Shown here one piece after another: positions 1 to 6,188 of a DNA stretch of 6,905 nt (position 1 is the stretch's first letter; every line of letters begins with the position of its first letter). The DNA lies in NCBI GenBank assembly GCA_027297005.1, contig JAPUIN010000104.1:1-6905 (forward strand), read 5' to 3'. Under the pieces are notes generated by a model, which saw only the letters and a program-made list of their open reading frames with translations, had not been told where the DNA came from and made no database searches. The stretch is from Acidobacteriota bacterium (GTDB lineage Bacteria; Acidobacteriota; Polarisedimenticolia; Gp22-AA2). Made by a program: the position numbers and the translations under genes.

Positions 1-145
1 AGCTTGTGGCGGTGATAATACTATTTACAGACAGGGCGCGCCCGGCCGGCCGCCGATCGCCGATCGCGCATTTATCACATGTGTTTTCATAGTTTTAGAG
101 AGATCGATCGGTATCGTTGTCGGGCAACACTCTCAGGAATCAGCC
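1..145. other. Gene-free leader upstream of the M20 deacylase gene
   Basis: No credible coding frame is seen here. The stretch alternates between AT-rich DNA (about 11-33 and 70-98) and a GC-only patch at 34-55 made of nested palindromes: GGGCGCGCCC at 34-43 and GGCCGGCC at 44-51. Two direct copies of GCCGATC follow at 52-58 and 59-65. A short palindrome CACATGTG lies at 76-83, and a small hairpin (GTTG/CAAC, 116-119 with 125-128) lies just before the gene. GATAAT at 14-19 resembles a sigma-70 -10 box, but its -35 box would fall outside the window. A promoter for the downstream operon is expected here, but I cannot place it. Confidence 0.5.
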
Positions 146-1411
146 GTGGTCACCTCAATCCAGATCTCCAAAGCGATCGCCACCCTCCGCGATGATCTGA
201 TCGATCTGACCCGTCAGCTCGTGCGGTACCCGAGCATCACCGGCGAGGAGAGCTCGGCCCAGGGGTTCATCGCCGGGTACTGGCGCGCGGATGGCCTGAC
301 GGTCGAGGAGTGGGTGCCGGTGCGCGAAGAGATCGAGCGGCATCCGGCGTTCTGCGACGACGGCCTGCCGGTTGCGCGTCCCGTCGTGTCGGCCCGCTTC
401 GGCGAAGCCCCCCCGGACGGGGTCCACGACCTGATCCTGAACGGTCATATCGACGTCGTGCCGGCCGGCGAGCGGAAACGCTGGAGCGTCGATCCGTTCC
501 GCGCCGAGGTCCGTGACGGCGCGATCTTCGGGCGCGGTTCGTGCGACATGAAGGGAGGGCTGGCCGCCTCCACCATCGCCGTGCGGGCGTGCCGGTCGCT
601 GGGAGTAGTGCCGCGCAGGGGCGTGCTGCTGCAAAGCGTGACCGGTGAGGAGACCGGCGGTCTCGGGACCCTCAGCACCATCCTGCGCGGTCAGCGTGCC
701 GAAGCTGTGATCATTACCGAGCCGACCTCGCTCGCCCTCTGCCCCGTGCAGTCCGGGGCGCTCAGCTTCCGTCTCAGGGTGGAGGGCCGGCCGACGCACG
801 GGGCGACGCGGGAGGCAGGCGTCAGCGCCGTCGAGAAATTCTGGCCGCTGTGGGAAGCCCTCCGCAATCTCGAGACGCGCCGCCACGAGCGCTTCCGGCA
901 CCCCCTTTACGAGGGACGCGGCCTGGCCGCCCCCCTGAGCATTGGCCGCCTCCTGGCCGGCAACTGGCCCTCGACGGTACCGGAGGAGGCGATCGCCGAG
1001 GGTCGTTACGGTGTCTTTCCCGACGAGGAGACGACGGCCGCCCGTCGGGAGTTCGAGGAGGCGATCGCGGCGGCCTGCCGTGCCGACGCGTGGCTCGACA
1101 CCCATCCGGCCGGCGTGGAATGGTTCGAGGGACAGTTCGAGCCGGGCGCGACCGATCCCGATGCCGCGATTCTGGGCCGTCTCGCGGAGGCGCATCGCAT
1201 CGTGACGGGCCGCGATCCAGCGCGCCACGGCGTGCCGTACGGCTCGGATTTGCGCCTGTTCACGCGATATGGAAAAATGCCAGCGATCCTTTACGGGCCC
1301 GGCGATGTCCGGTTCGCGCACGCCGCCGACGAACGCGTGCCGATCGTAGAGCTGGAGACCGCGGCCCGCGTGCTGGCCACCCTGATCGTGCGCATGACGC
1401 AGGAGGAATGA
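146..1411 (+). CDS. M20 family zinc deacylase/peptidase, ArgE/DapE type
   Basis: This is a 421-residue cytoplasmic metalloenzyme of the M20 family, which hydrolyses amide bonds of N-acylated amino acids or small peptides with a two-zinc centre (acetylornithine deacetylase, succinyl-diaminopimelate desuccinylase and relatives). The family motifs are all present and in order. NGHIDVVP carries zinc ligand H101 and D103. GRGSCDMKGG carries the bridging D134. TGEETGG carries catalytic E168 and zinc ligand E169. TEPT carries E192. The dimerisation-domain histidine is H218 in RPTHG, and the last zinc ligand is H392 in FAHAADERV. The length is normal for the ArgE/DapE-like group. There is no signal peptide. 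The start is GTG, with AGGA seven nucleotides upstream (135-138). The stop lies 1 nt before the next ATG, so the two genes are surely co-transcribed. The family call is certain, but the substrate is not readable from sequence. N-acetylornithine, N-acetylcitrulline, succinyl-diaminopimelate or a formyl-aminopyrimidine are all possible. Confidence 0.93.
   Translation: MVTSIQISKAIATLRDDLIDLTRQLVRYPSITGEESSAQGFIAGYWRADGLTVEEWVPVREEIERHPAFCDDGLPVARPVVSARFGEAPPDGVHDLILNGHIDVVPAGERKRWSVDPFRAEVRDGAIFGRGSCDMKGGLAASTIAVRACRSLGVVPRRGVLLQSVTGEETGGLGTLSTILRGQRAEAVIITEPTSLALCPVQSGALSFRLRVEGRPTHGATREAGVSAVEKFWPLWEALRNLETRRHERFRHPLYEGRGLAAPLSIGRLLAGNWPSTVPEEAIAEGRYGVFPDEETTAARREFEEAIAAACRADAWLDTHPAGVEWFEGQFEPGATDPDAAILGRLAEAHRIVTGRDPARHGVPYGSDLRLFTRYGKMPAILYGPGDVRFAHAADERVPIVELETAARVLATLIVRMTQEE
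1401..1406 (+). promoter_or_regulatory. Shine-Dalgarno site fixing the start of the amidinotransferase-family gene
   Basis: A perfect AGGAGG lies inside the last codons of the M20 gene, six nucleotides before the ATG at 1413. It favours that ATG over the in-frame ATG at 1446, which has only a weak GGAC upstream. Confidence 0.75.
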
Positions 1412-1412
1412 G

Positions 1413-2300
1413 ATGAGTACCACGAGAACCCACGGCGGACAGAGCATGGCTCGTCCCCTGCGCCGTGTCGTGATCGGTTCGCCGAAGACAGCCGGCTGGA
1501 GCGATGCCTCGCAGGCCGCCCGATGGAAGGATCTCGGCTACCTGCACGACCCGCAGCCGGATCTCGCCGTGCGACAGCACGGCGAGCTGCGCCGACTGCT
1601 GGCCGACGCGGGGATTGAGATCCTGGATCTGCCGGCCGGGGACGGATTGTCGATGGATGCGGTTTATGCGCACGATGCCTCATTCGTCACCGACCTCGGC
1701 ATGATCCTGATGTCGATGGGGAAAACGGCGCGGCGCGGCGAGCCGGCGCATCACGGGTCGTTCTATCGGTCGATCGGCGTTCCGGTTCTCGGGGCCATCG
1801 AGCCGCCCAGCCTGATCGAGGGAGGGGACATCGTCTGGCTCGACGATCGGACGCTCCTCGTGGGCCGCGGCTACCGCACCAACGCGTCCGGCATCGAGCA
1901 GATGCGCGCCCTCCTCACCCCCGGGAAGGTCGAGGTGATCGAGGCGCCGCTGCCGCACGGGCAGGGGCCGGGATTCTGTCTGCACCTGATGTCCCTGATC
2001 AGCATCCTCGACGAGCGGGTGGCCCTCGTCGACCTGCCGTGGCTGGCGGTGCCGACCATCGAGCTTTTGCGCAGGAAGGATTTCCGCTTGATCGAGATCG
2101 ACCCTGCCGAGCGCGACTCGATGGCCTGCAACGTCCTTGCGTTGGGGGACAGAAAACTGATCGCGATCGAGGAGAACCGCCGGACGAATGTCCGTCTGAG
2201 TGAGCACGGGTTCGAGGTCGGCACCTTCCACGGCAGCGAGATCAGCCACAATGGAGGAGGCGGCCCGACCTGCCTCACCCGCCCGCTCCTCAGGACCTAG
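1413..2300 (+). CDS. Dimethylarginine dimethylaminohydrolase/amidinotransferase-family hydrolase
   Basis: This 295-residue protein belongs to the guanidino-modifying superfamily with the five-bladed propeller fold (DDAH, arginine deiminase, amidinotransferases). These enzymes attack the guanidinium carbon of arginine-like substrates through a Cys-His-acid centre. Visible landmarks are the acidic YAHDASF (D88), the EGGD signature at 136-139, the catalytic histidine in CLHLMS (H191), the CNVLAL motif at 239-244, and the C-terminal GGGGPTCLTRPLLR with nucleophile C287. The Cys sits eight residues from the C-terminus, as usual for the family. There is no signal peptide or membrane segment, so the protein should be cytosolic. 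It starts 1 nt after the M20 stop codon behind a strong AGGAGG. The first 15 residues precede the first strand (RRVVIGSPK) and may be disordered. The family is clear. Whether it makes citrulline from arginine or methylarginine, transfers an amidino group, or acts on another guanidine cannot be told. Confidence 0.9.
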   Translation: MSTTRTHGGQSMARPLRRVVIGSPKTAGWSDASQAARWKDLGYLHDPQPDLAVRQHGELRRLLADAGIEILDLPAGDGLSMDAVYAHDASFVTDLGMILMSMGKTARRGEPAHHGSFYRSIGVPVLGAIEPPSLIEGGDIVWLDDRTLLVGRGYRTNASGIEQMRALLTPGKVEVIEAPLPHGQGPGFCLHLMSLISILDERVALVDLPWLAVPTIELLRRKDFRLIEIDPAERDSMACNVLALGDRKLIAIEENRRTNVRLSEHGFEVGTFHGSEISHNGGGGPTCLTRPLLRT

Positions 2301-2348
2301 GAGCCTGTTCGGCTTCCGGCGTGCCACGTCATCGATCGGTGCTCCGGC
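2301..2348. other. Convergent intergenic gap without an obvious terminator
   Basis: This 48-nt spacer separates the stop codon of the plus-strand operon (TAG, 2298-2300) from the stop codon of the last minus-strand gene (TGA read from 2351 to 2349). I find only a weak long-range match (GAGCC at 2301-2305 with GGCTC at 2346-2350) and no T-run on either strand. A convincing intrinsic terminator is therefore not visible. Termination may be Rho-dependent, or the transcripts may overlap. Confidence 0.5.
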
Positions 2349-2855
2349 TCAGCGCCGCGGCTCGAACCGGCGCACCGTGATCGTCGCCTCCGAATTCGGC
2401 ACGTCCCCCTGGCCACGGATCAGACCGCCCATCAGGATCCGGTGCGGGAAGGGGGGCGACCCCTTCAGGGCGATACGGACATCCCGACGGCTCTTCGTGC
2501 TGATCTCCCGGCGGACCATGTCGAGCAGGCCGAGAGGCGTGAATGGAAATGCCTGCTCCTCCCGCAGCGAGGCGGGACGGCTCCATCGATTCTCGCCCGG
2601 ATCCCAGTACGACACCGAGGCGCTCACGATCCGTCCATCACGCACATCGACCTCGGTCCGCCTGCGCTCGCCCGGGCGATCGACGTCGACCGTGATGCCG
2701 TAGTCGAGGATCGGCGCCGCTTCCCACTGCGCCTCCGCGTCGCGCACCCGCGCCATCGAGGCCGGCTCGAGCGCGAGACCGCACCCGGCCGCCGCGAGCA
2801 GCATCGCCACCGTGACGCCGCCGGCGCCCGGAAGCGTCTCGCGTCGATCAGGCAT
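2349..2855 (-). CDS. Probable lipoprotein resembling the DUF6174 family
   Basis: This 168-residue protein has a short basic N-terminus (DRR), a hydrophobic stretch at about 13-24, and a cysteine in AAAGCG (C25). It therefore looks like a lipoprotein exported and anchored through C25. The lipobox is imperfect, with Ala rather than Leu at -3. The mature part follows the pattern I associate with DUF6174: an AEAQW..A...DY segment (about 41-52), an alternating strand ending in VDVRDGRIV (69-77), then TPLGLLDMV (106-114), a FPHRI turn (136-140) and a final strand TITVRRFEP (158-166). That family has no established function. ATG at 2855-2853 is preceded by GGGAGGAG with four nucleotides of spacing. 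The ATG overlaps the end of the upstream thioesterase gene by 8 nt, so translation is probably coupled. It is the last gene of the minus-strand operon. The gene is solid, the lipoprotein call is likely, and the family assignment is tentative. Confidence 0.75.
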   Translation of the reverse strand: MPDRRETLPGAGGVTVAMLLAAAGCGLALEPASMARVRDAEAQWEAAPILDYGITVDVDRPGERRRTEVDVRDGRIVSASVSYWDPGENRWSRPASLREEQAFPFTPLGLLDMVRREISTKSRRDVRIALKGSPPFPHRILMGGLIRGQGDVPNSEATITVRRFEPRR

Positions 2856-3270
2856 CCCGCTCCTCCCGCCGGAAGAACAGATACGTGAACATTCCCCGGG
2901 CGACCGGCTTTTTGGCCTGGCTCACCTCCACGTCGCAGACCCCGATCTGGCGTCCACGCTGAATGAGTCGCGCCCGCGCCGTGATCGGGCCGCGATCGGG
3001 GATCGCCGGGCGGAGGAAATTCACCTTGAACTCGATGCTCGTCATCATCCGGTCGGACGGAAGCTCGGGGAAGAGCACACAGACGGCGGCCGTGTCGGCC
3101 AGCGAGGTCAGCATCCCGCCATGGACGACGCCCCCTTCCTGAACGAACTCGGGCCGAGCCTCCATGCAGAGAACCGCCTCGGTGCCGGATCGCGACACGA
3201 TCCGGAACCCCAGGAAGCGATTCACCGGCGCCGCGTCGAAGCGGCCCACATGATCCTTCGCGCGCGTCAT
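2848..3270 (-). CDS. PaaI-type hotdog-fold thioesterase (first copy, shorter)
   Basis: This 140-residue protein is a single hotdog domain of the 4HBT/PaaI group, which hydrolyses acyl-CoA or acyl-ACP thioesters in the cytosol. The diagnostic segment reads VVHGGMLTSLADTA, with HGG at 50-52 and the conserved acidic D59. It is followed by the typical strand TSIEFKVNFLRPA (77-89) and a C-terminal strand RGMFTYLFF. The length is normal for the family. The open frame extends upstream to 3519, but the extra 83 residues are Arg/Gly-rich shadow sequence of the neighbouring membrane-protein gene. ATG at 3270-3268 is the right start because it overlaps the upstream stop as ATGA (3270-3267) and places the hotdog domain about 15 residues in. 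The stop overlaps the next gene by 8 nt. The substrate acyl group is unknown. It is clearly different in sequence from the second thioesterase of this operon, so it does not look like a recent duplicate. Confidence 0.9.
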   Translation of the reverse strand: MTRAKDHVGRFDAAPVNRFLGFRIVSRSGTEAVLCMEARPEFVQEGGVVHGGMLTSLADTAAVCVLFPELPSDRMMTSIEFKVNFLRPAIPDRGPITARARLIQRGRQIGVCDVEVSQAKKPVARGMFTYLFFRREERDA

Positions 3271-3713
3271 CCCCGGAACTCTTCGTCGCGCCCGCCGGCC
3301 GCCCGGTGCCCCCCGGCCGCCCCGCGCCCACCGAGCCAGGCGGCGAGAGGAAAGACGGCCACCCCCAGGAACCAGAACCAGAGGGGGTGCGGGATGATCA
3401 TCATATTCGCCACGCCGCCGGCGAGCATGAGGAGACCGACCACCATGCCGTGCGCCGAACGGGCCCGCGCCGCCAACCGCGCCGTCAGGCAGGCGCCGGC
3501 AAACGTCCCGATGCCCCACGCGAGCAGGACCGCAGCCAGCGCTCCCGCGGGGACCAACTCCATTGCCGTCCGCAGCGACTCCGGATCGGTCGGATCGATC
3601 CCCGGTGGCGGCGGGAAGACCAGATGGCCGAGCATTTCCACAACGGCGATTAGGATCACACCCACGATCGATCCGGCCAGCACGGCCAGAACACTCCTGA
3701 TCACGCCCCGCAC
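3267..3713 (-). CDS. Small integral membrane protein, four predicted helices
   Basis: This is a hypothetical inner-membrane protein of 148 residues from the preferred start. Hydrophobic segments lie at about 5-27, 54-76, 87-107 and 109-128. The first is followed by GHLVFPPPPGID (29-40), a proline-rich loop with a histidine. The C-terminal 20 residues (GGRGAAGGHRAAGG then acidic) are low-complexity and probably cytoplasmic. I recognise no enzymatic motif and no named family, although 4-TM proteins with a similar GH..FPPP loop seem common among bacterial hypotheticals. I chose GTG at 3713-3711 because GGAGGG lies seven nucleotides upstream and the first helix then starts at once. An alternative GTG at 3767 would add 18 residues but has GAGAGGG only about two nucleotides away. 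The stop overlaps the thioesterase start as ATGA. The function is unknown. Its place between a lipase and two thioesterases hints at a membrane-lipid role, which is only inference. Confidence 0.78.
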   Translation of the reverse strand: MRGVIRSVLAVLAGSIVGVILIAVVEMLGHLVFPPPPGIDPTDPESLRTAMELVPAGALAAVLLAWGIGTFAGACLTARLAARARSAHGMVVGLLMLAGGVANMMIIPHPLWFWFLGVAVFPLAAWLGGRGAAGGHRAAGGRDEEFRG

Positions 3714-3720
3714 CGGGAAT

Positions 3721-3726
3721 CCCTCC
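3721..3726 (-). promoter_or_regulatory. Shine-Dalgarno site deciding the GTG start of the membrane-protein gene
   Basis: On the minus strand GGAGGG precedes the GTG at 3713-3711 by seven nucleotides. This spacing is better than that of any site near the alternative GTG at 3767-3765. Confidence 0.55.
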
Positions 3727-3780
3727 AAGAGGATCGGGCCGTGCGCTCGCAGGGATCGGCGCGGCACGACCCTCTCGCAG

Positions 3781-4599
3781 TCATGGCAACGACTCGTCGT
3801 GATCGTGCTTGAACGATCCTTCCCTGAGAAACCGCTTCGTCTGATCGATCACTCCGCAGCTGTTCATGATGAAGGTGTGGGTGTGCGGCACGATGAGGAA
3901 GTCGACCATCCCCTCTACCCGGGCCCGCTCGACGGAGACCATGCCGTCGTCAGGACCCGGGATCAGCCAGGAGAAAGGGGGGAACAGGCTCCGGTCGCCC
4001 GTGATGACGCCGACCTCGAAATCGACCGGCCCGATCGTCTGCGGCACGCTCTTCGGATCGGTGCCGAGCTGCCCGCGTGACGGGCCGATCCCTTTCCGGG
4101 CGATCGGAATCTTCTTCCAGGCATCGACCAGCTCGCTGCCGGAGTTAGGTGGGCTCAGCATGACGACGCGCCCGATGTCAGGGATCGATCGGGTCGCGGC
4201 GTAGAGGCGCAGAACGATTCCGCCCATCGAGTGTGTCACGAAGTGCAACTTCCCGCCGTGGGAGGCGCAGCGCTCCAGCAGTCTCTCGTGCAGATATTCG
4301 ACCAGCTCTTCGATCGGGCGCGTTGTGGAGGGGTACCCGATGTTCTCGACCCGGTACCCCGCACCCGTCAGCCCCTTCTCCAGCTTGCGCATCGATCGCG
4401 GCGTTCGCGCGAGCCCGTGGAGCAGCACCACGATCTCCCTGTCGTCGACCGGCCCGTCCTTCGGGATCGCCGGCGCGGAGGTCTCCTTTCCGAGCCAGCC
4501 ATGAGGTACGAACAGGGCAGTCATCAGGATCGCCGTCGCGACGGAAGCGAAACGCCATCGTTCACGACCCGATCGCGGCCGTTCCGGCATCGAAGACAT
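3781..4599 (-). CDS. Exported or membrane-anchored alpha/beta-hydrolase lipase/esterase
   Basis: This 272-residue serine hydrolase belongs to the COG1075-like lipase/acyltransferase group. A basic N-terminus (RPRSGRERWR) is followed by a hydrophobic stretch at about 18-31, so the enzyme is probably secreted or anchored by its N-terminus. The hydrolase core starts with the oxyanion-hole motif VVLLHGLART (57-66). The nucleophile elbow is THSMGG, with S124 and Thr in place of the commoner first Gly, as occurs in this group. Further landmarks are the strand VVMLSPPNSGSE (145-156), the acid in PGPDDGMVSV (D217 or D218) and the histidine in HTHTFIMN (H241). The catalytic triad is therefore complete. 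It should cleave carboxyl esters, but the substrate is unknown. The start ATG (4599-4597) has only AGGG about eight nucleotides upstream. It lies inside the end of the upstream thioesterase gene, a 38-nt overlap. An in-frame ATG three codons on (4590) is nearly as good. The gap to the membrane-protein gene is about 67 nt. Confidence 0.9.
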   Translation of the reverse strand: MSSMPERPRSGRERWRFASVATAILMTALFVPHGWLGKETSAPAIPKDGPVDDREIVVLLHGLARTPRSMRKLEKGLTGAGYRVENIGYPSTTRPIEELVEYLHERLLERCASHGGKLHFVTHSMGGIVLRLYAATRSIPDIGRVVMLSPPNSGSELVDAWKKIPIARKGIGPSRGQLGTDPKSVPQTIGPVDFEVGVITGDRSLFPPFSWLIPGPDDGMVSVERARVEGMVDFLIVPHTHTFIMNSCGVIDQTKRFLREGSFKHDHDESLP

Positions 4600-5053
4600 T
4601 GAAAAAGCCCTGGCTCTCGGCGATCACGGCCCCGTCGGCGGCGCGGACGGCCTTCCCCTCGAGGATCACGAAGCGCCCCTTCTTTTTCAACATCCGGCTT
4701 TCCAGACTGATCTTGGTTCCGATCGGCAGGGCTTCGCGGTAGCGCACCTCACAGCGTGCCGTGTAGCCGCGCGCGCCCCGCAGATAGAGCCAGTTCGCCA
4801 TGACGTCATCGAGGGCGCTATAAAGGATGCCGCCATGGGTCACCCCGTCGAATCCGCCGTGGTTCTCTCCCGGAGTGAACTCGCCGCGGCAGACCTCCCC
4901 ATCAAGACGAAAGTGGATGTGCAGCCCGATCGGATTGTCCGGACCGCAGGCAAAGCAGCGCCGCGCGCCATCGCCACCGCTCCCTCCAGGCGTTGGCGCT
5001 GGGTCCTCGCGGTGAGACCCGGTCTCGCGGCCCCTACCGTCGATACCGCTCAA
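4562..5053 (-). CDS. PaaI-type hotdog-fold thioesterase with N-terminal CxxCG motif (second copy)
   Basis: This 163-residue protein has a Gly/Pro-rich, probably disordered leader of about 30 residues. It is followed by the CFACGPDNPIGL motif (33-44) that opens one branch of PaaI-like thioesterases, and then a hotdog domain. The core helix reads VTHGGILYSALDDVMANWL, with HGG at 73-75 and acidic D82/D83. The strand RCEVRYREALPIGTK (100-114) and a basic turn LKKKGRF follow. It should hydrolyse acyl-CoA-type thioesters in the cytosol, but the acyl specificity is unknown. No ATG or GTG lies in frame before the domain. The best start is TTG at 5053-5051, which overlaps the stop of the upstream GST gene as TTGA and has GGGG about seven nucleotides upstream. 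The two cysteines could bind a metal or simply be structural. Sequence and length differ clearly from the other thioesterase of the operon. The 3' end overlaps the lipase gene by 38 nt. Confidence 0.88.
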   Translation of the reverse strand: MSGIDGRGRETGSHREDPAPTPGGSGGDGARRCFACGPDNPIGLHIHFRLDGEVCRGEFTPGENHGGFDGVTHGGILYSALDDVMANWLYLRGARGYTARCEVRYREALPIGTKISLESRMLKKKGRFVILEGKAVRAADGAVIAESQGFFNVFDAGTAAIGS

Positions 5054-5667
5054 GCGTTCGCCCCGTCCATCATCCGGACGTGCCCTGTCTGTTCGACGAC
5101 GCGCGCCAGCCAGGCGCGGATCGAGGGATAGCCCGCCAGGTCGAACCCGCCCTCCGGGGCCACGTGCGTGTAAGCGTAAAGGGCGATGTCGGCGATCGAG
5201 TACCGGTCATCGACAAAGAAAGGATGATCCTTCAGGTGCCGATCCATGATCGACAGCGCCCCGTGCCCACCCTCGCGCTTGAGGACGAGGTGATCGGCAA
5301 ATTCCTTTTCCTTGCCGAGAACCTGGATCCATTTGCGGGCGACGGCGATGTTCGGCTCGTGGTTGTTCTGCTCGAAGAACAACCACTGCAGCACCCGGTT
5401 GCGCTCCATCGAATCGGCCGGGATGTAGGCCGTGCCTTCGGCGAGGTGCCAGAGGATGGCGTTCGACTCGGCGAGGCAGCGCCCGCCATCCAGCTCCAGA
5501 ATCGGGATGCGCAGGATCGGGTTCTTGTCGCCGAGAGTGCGCCGGCGATCCTCGCGGGAGGTGACGTCGACCGGCACCCGTTCGAAGGGGATCCCCAGGT
5601 GAGCCAACATCAACCGGACCTTGTAACAATTCCCCGAGATCGCCGAATCATAAAGTCGCATCGTCAT
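5050..5667 (-). CDS. Glutathione S-transferase family protein
   Basis: This 205-residue cytosolic protein has the two-domain GST architecture. The thioredoxin-like N-terminal domain begins RLYDSAISGNCYKVRLML. Its SGN motif is the usual place for the glutathione-activating residue. It continues to IPILELDGG, with the cis-proline after I, and then AESNAILWHLAEG, whose E-S pair binds the gamma-glutamyl group in the family. The all-helical C-terminal domain contains LQWLFFEQNNHEPNIAVAR and the N-capping box SIADIALYAY. GSTs of this type conjugate or reduce electrophiles and peroxides, but the physiological substrate is not predictable. The ATG at 5667 overlaps the upstream stop as ATGA. A second ATG at 5661, two codons on, sits six nucleotides after GAGGGG and gives the more typical MRLYDS start, so either may be used. 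The open frame continues to 5751, but that part is shadow of the acetyltransferase gene. The stop overlaps the next start as TTGA. Confidence 0.92.
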   Translation of the reverse strand: MTMRLYDSAISGNCYKVRLMLAHLGIPFERVPVDVTSREDRRRTLGDKNPILRIPILELDGGRCLAESNAILWHLAEGTAYIPADSMERNRVLQWLFFEQNNHEPNIAVARKWIQVLGKEKEFADHLVLKREGGHGALSIMDRHLKDHPFFVDDRYSIADIALYAYTHVAPEGGFDLAGYPSIRAWLARVVEQTGHVRMMDGANA

Positions 5668-6188
5668 CCCCTCAAACCTTTGGTCGTTCCCCCAATTCCG
5701 CTCTCCGGGAATGGAGTCGGAGCGGCGCCGGTCCGCTCCGAGTCCAGCCACCTCGTCATCAAAAGGCTCTCATGCCCCTCGAATCCGAAATTGCGATACA
5801 GGCCGAGCGCCGGGGCGTTGTCCCGATCGAACTCCAGGTGCATCGCGTTCACGTTGAGCTTCAGCGCCGCCGCCTCGGCCACCTCGATGCCGCGCGCGCC
5901 GATCCCCCGACCCCGATGCGAGGAACGAACGTACACCTCGTCGATGAAGGCGTCCCGGCCACCGTATTCGATGCTGTGCCCGAGAGTCAGGATGATGTAC
6001 CCGATCGCGGCGTCCCCTTCCAGGATCAGCCAGATAAGGTTGAAATCGGGACAGGAGAAAAGCTCCGCCAGCGCGCGCCGCTTTTGCCCGTCGTTCCAGC
6101 GCTTCCCCTCCTTCTCCGCAAATTCGCGTAGCAGGAGAATGAGGCGCTCGGTCTCCGCTTCGCCGGCAATCTGAAACTCGATCATCAT
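5664..6188 (-). CDS. GNAT family N-acetyltransferase
   Basis: This is a 174-residue GCN5-related acyltransferase, which would transfer an acetyl group from acetyl-CoA to an amine. After an N-terminal helix pair (REFAEKEGKRW) comes the central strand GYIILTLG. Motif A follows as FIDEVYVRSSHRGRGIGARGIE, whose R92-G-R-G-I-G97 matches the RxxGxG/A pyrophosphate-binding loop. Motif B is LEFDRDNAPALGLYRNFGFE, with Y131. The last ~25 residues are Gly/Pro/Thr-rich and look like a flexible tail. The substrate (protein N-terminus, amino acid, polyamine or drug) cannot be inferred. The start ATG at 6188 overlaps the methionine aminopeptidase stop as ATGA; the ATG one codon later is an alternative. The stop overlaps the GST start as ATGA. 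The frame is open to 6767, but the upstream part is out-of-frame shadow of the aminopeptidase gene. Sitting next to a methionine aminopeptidase, it could act on protein N-termini, but this is speculation. Confidence 0.9.
   Translation of the reverse strand: MMIEFQIAGEAETERLILLLREFAEKEGKRWNDGQKRRALAELFSCPDFNLIWLILEGDAAIGYIILTLGHSIEYGGRDAFIDEVYVRSSHRGRGIGARGIEVAEAAALKLNVNAMHLEFDRDNAPALGLYRNFGFEGHESLLMTRWLDSERTGAAPTPFPESGIGGTTKGLRG

Noticed and set aside
8..19. GGCGGTGATAAT resembles part of the phage lambda PR promoter/operator
   Set aside because: Only about twelve bases agree, and there is no second operator, repressor gene or other phage feature in the window, so chance is the simplest explanation.
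155..1447. Long minus-strand open frame (430 codons) opposite the M20 gene
   Set aside because: Its translation is rich in Arg, Gly, His and Ala with no recognisable motif. It lies fully antisense to a gene with all catalytic residues, so it is a high-GC shadow frame.
3271..3519. Upstream extension of the first thioesterase to 223 residues
   Set aside because: The added part is an Arg/Gly-rich shadow of the membrane-protein gene. The ATGA overlap at 3267-3270 marks the real start.
2812..4080. Plus-strand open frame of 422 codons
   Set aside because: It runs antisense to the thioesterase, membrane-protein and lipase genes, is low in complexity and shows no domain. The minus-strand genes have motifs, ribosome-binding sites and overlapping starts.
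4993..6174. Plus-strand open frame of 393 codons
   Set aside because: It lies opposite the GST and GNAT genes and has shadow-like composition with no motif.
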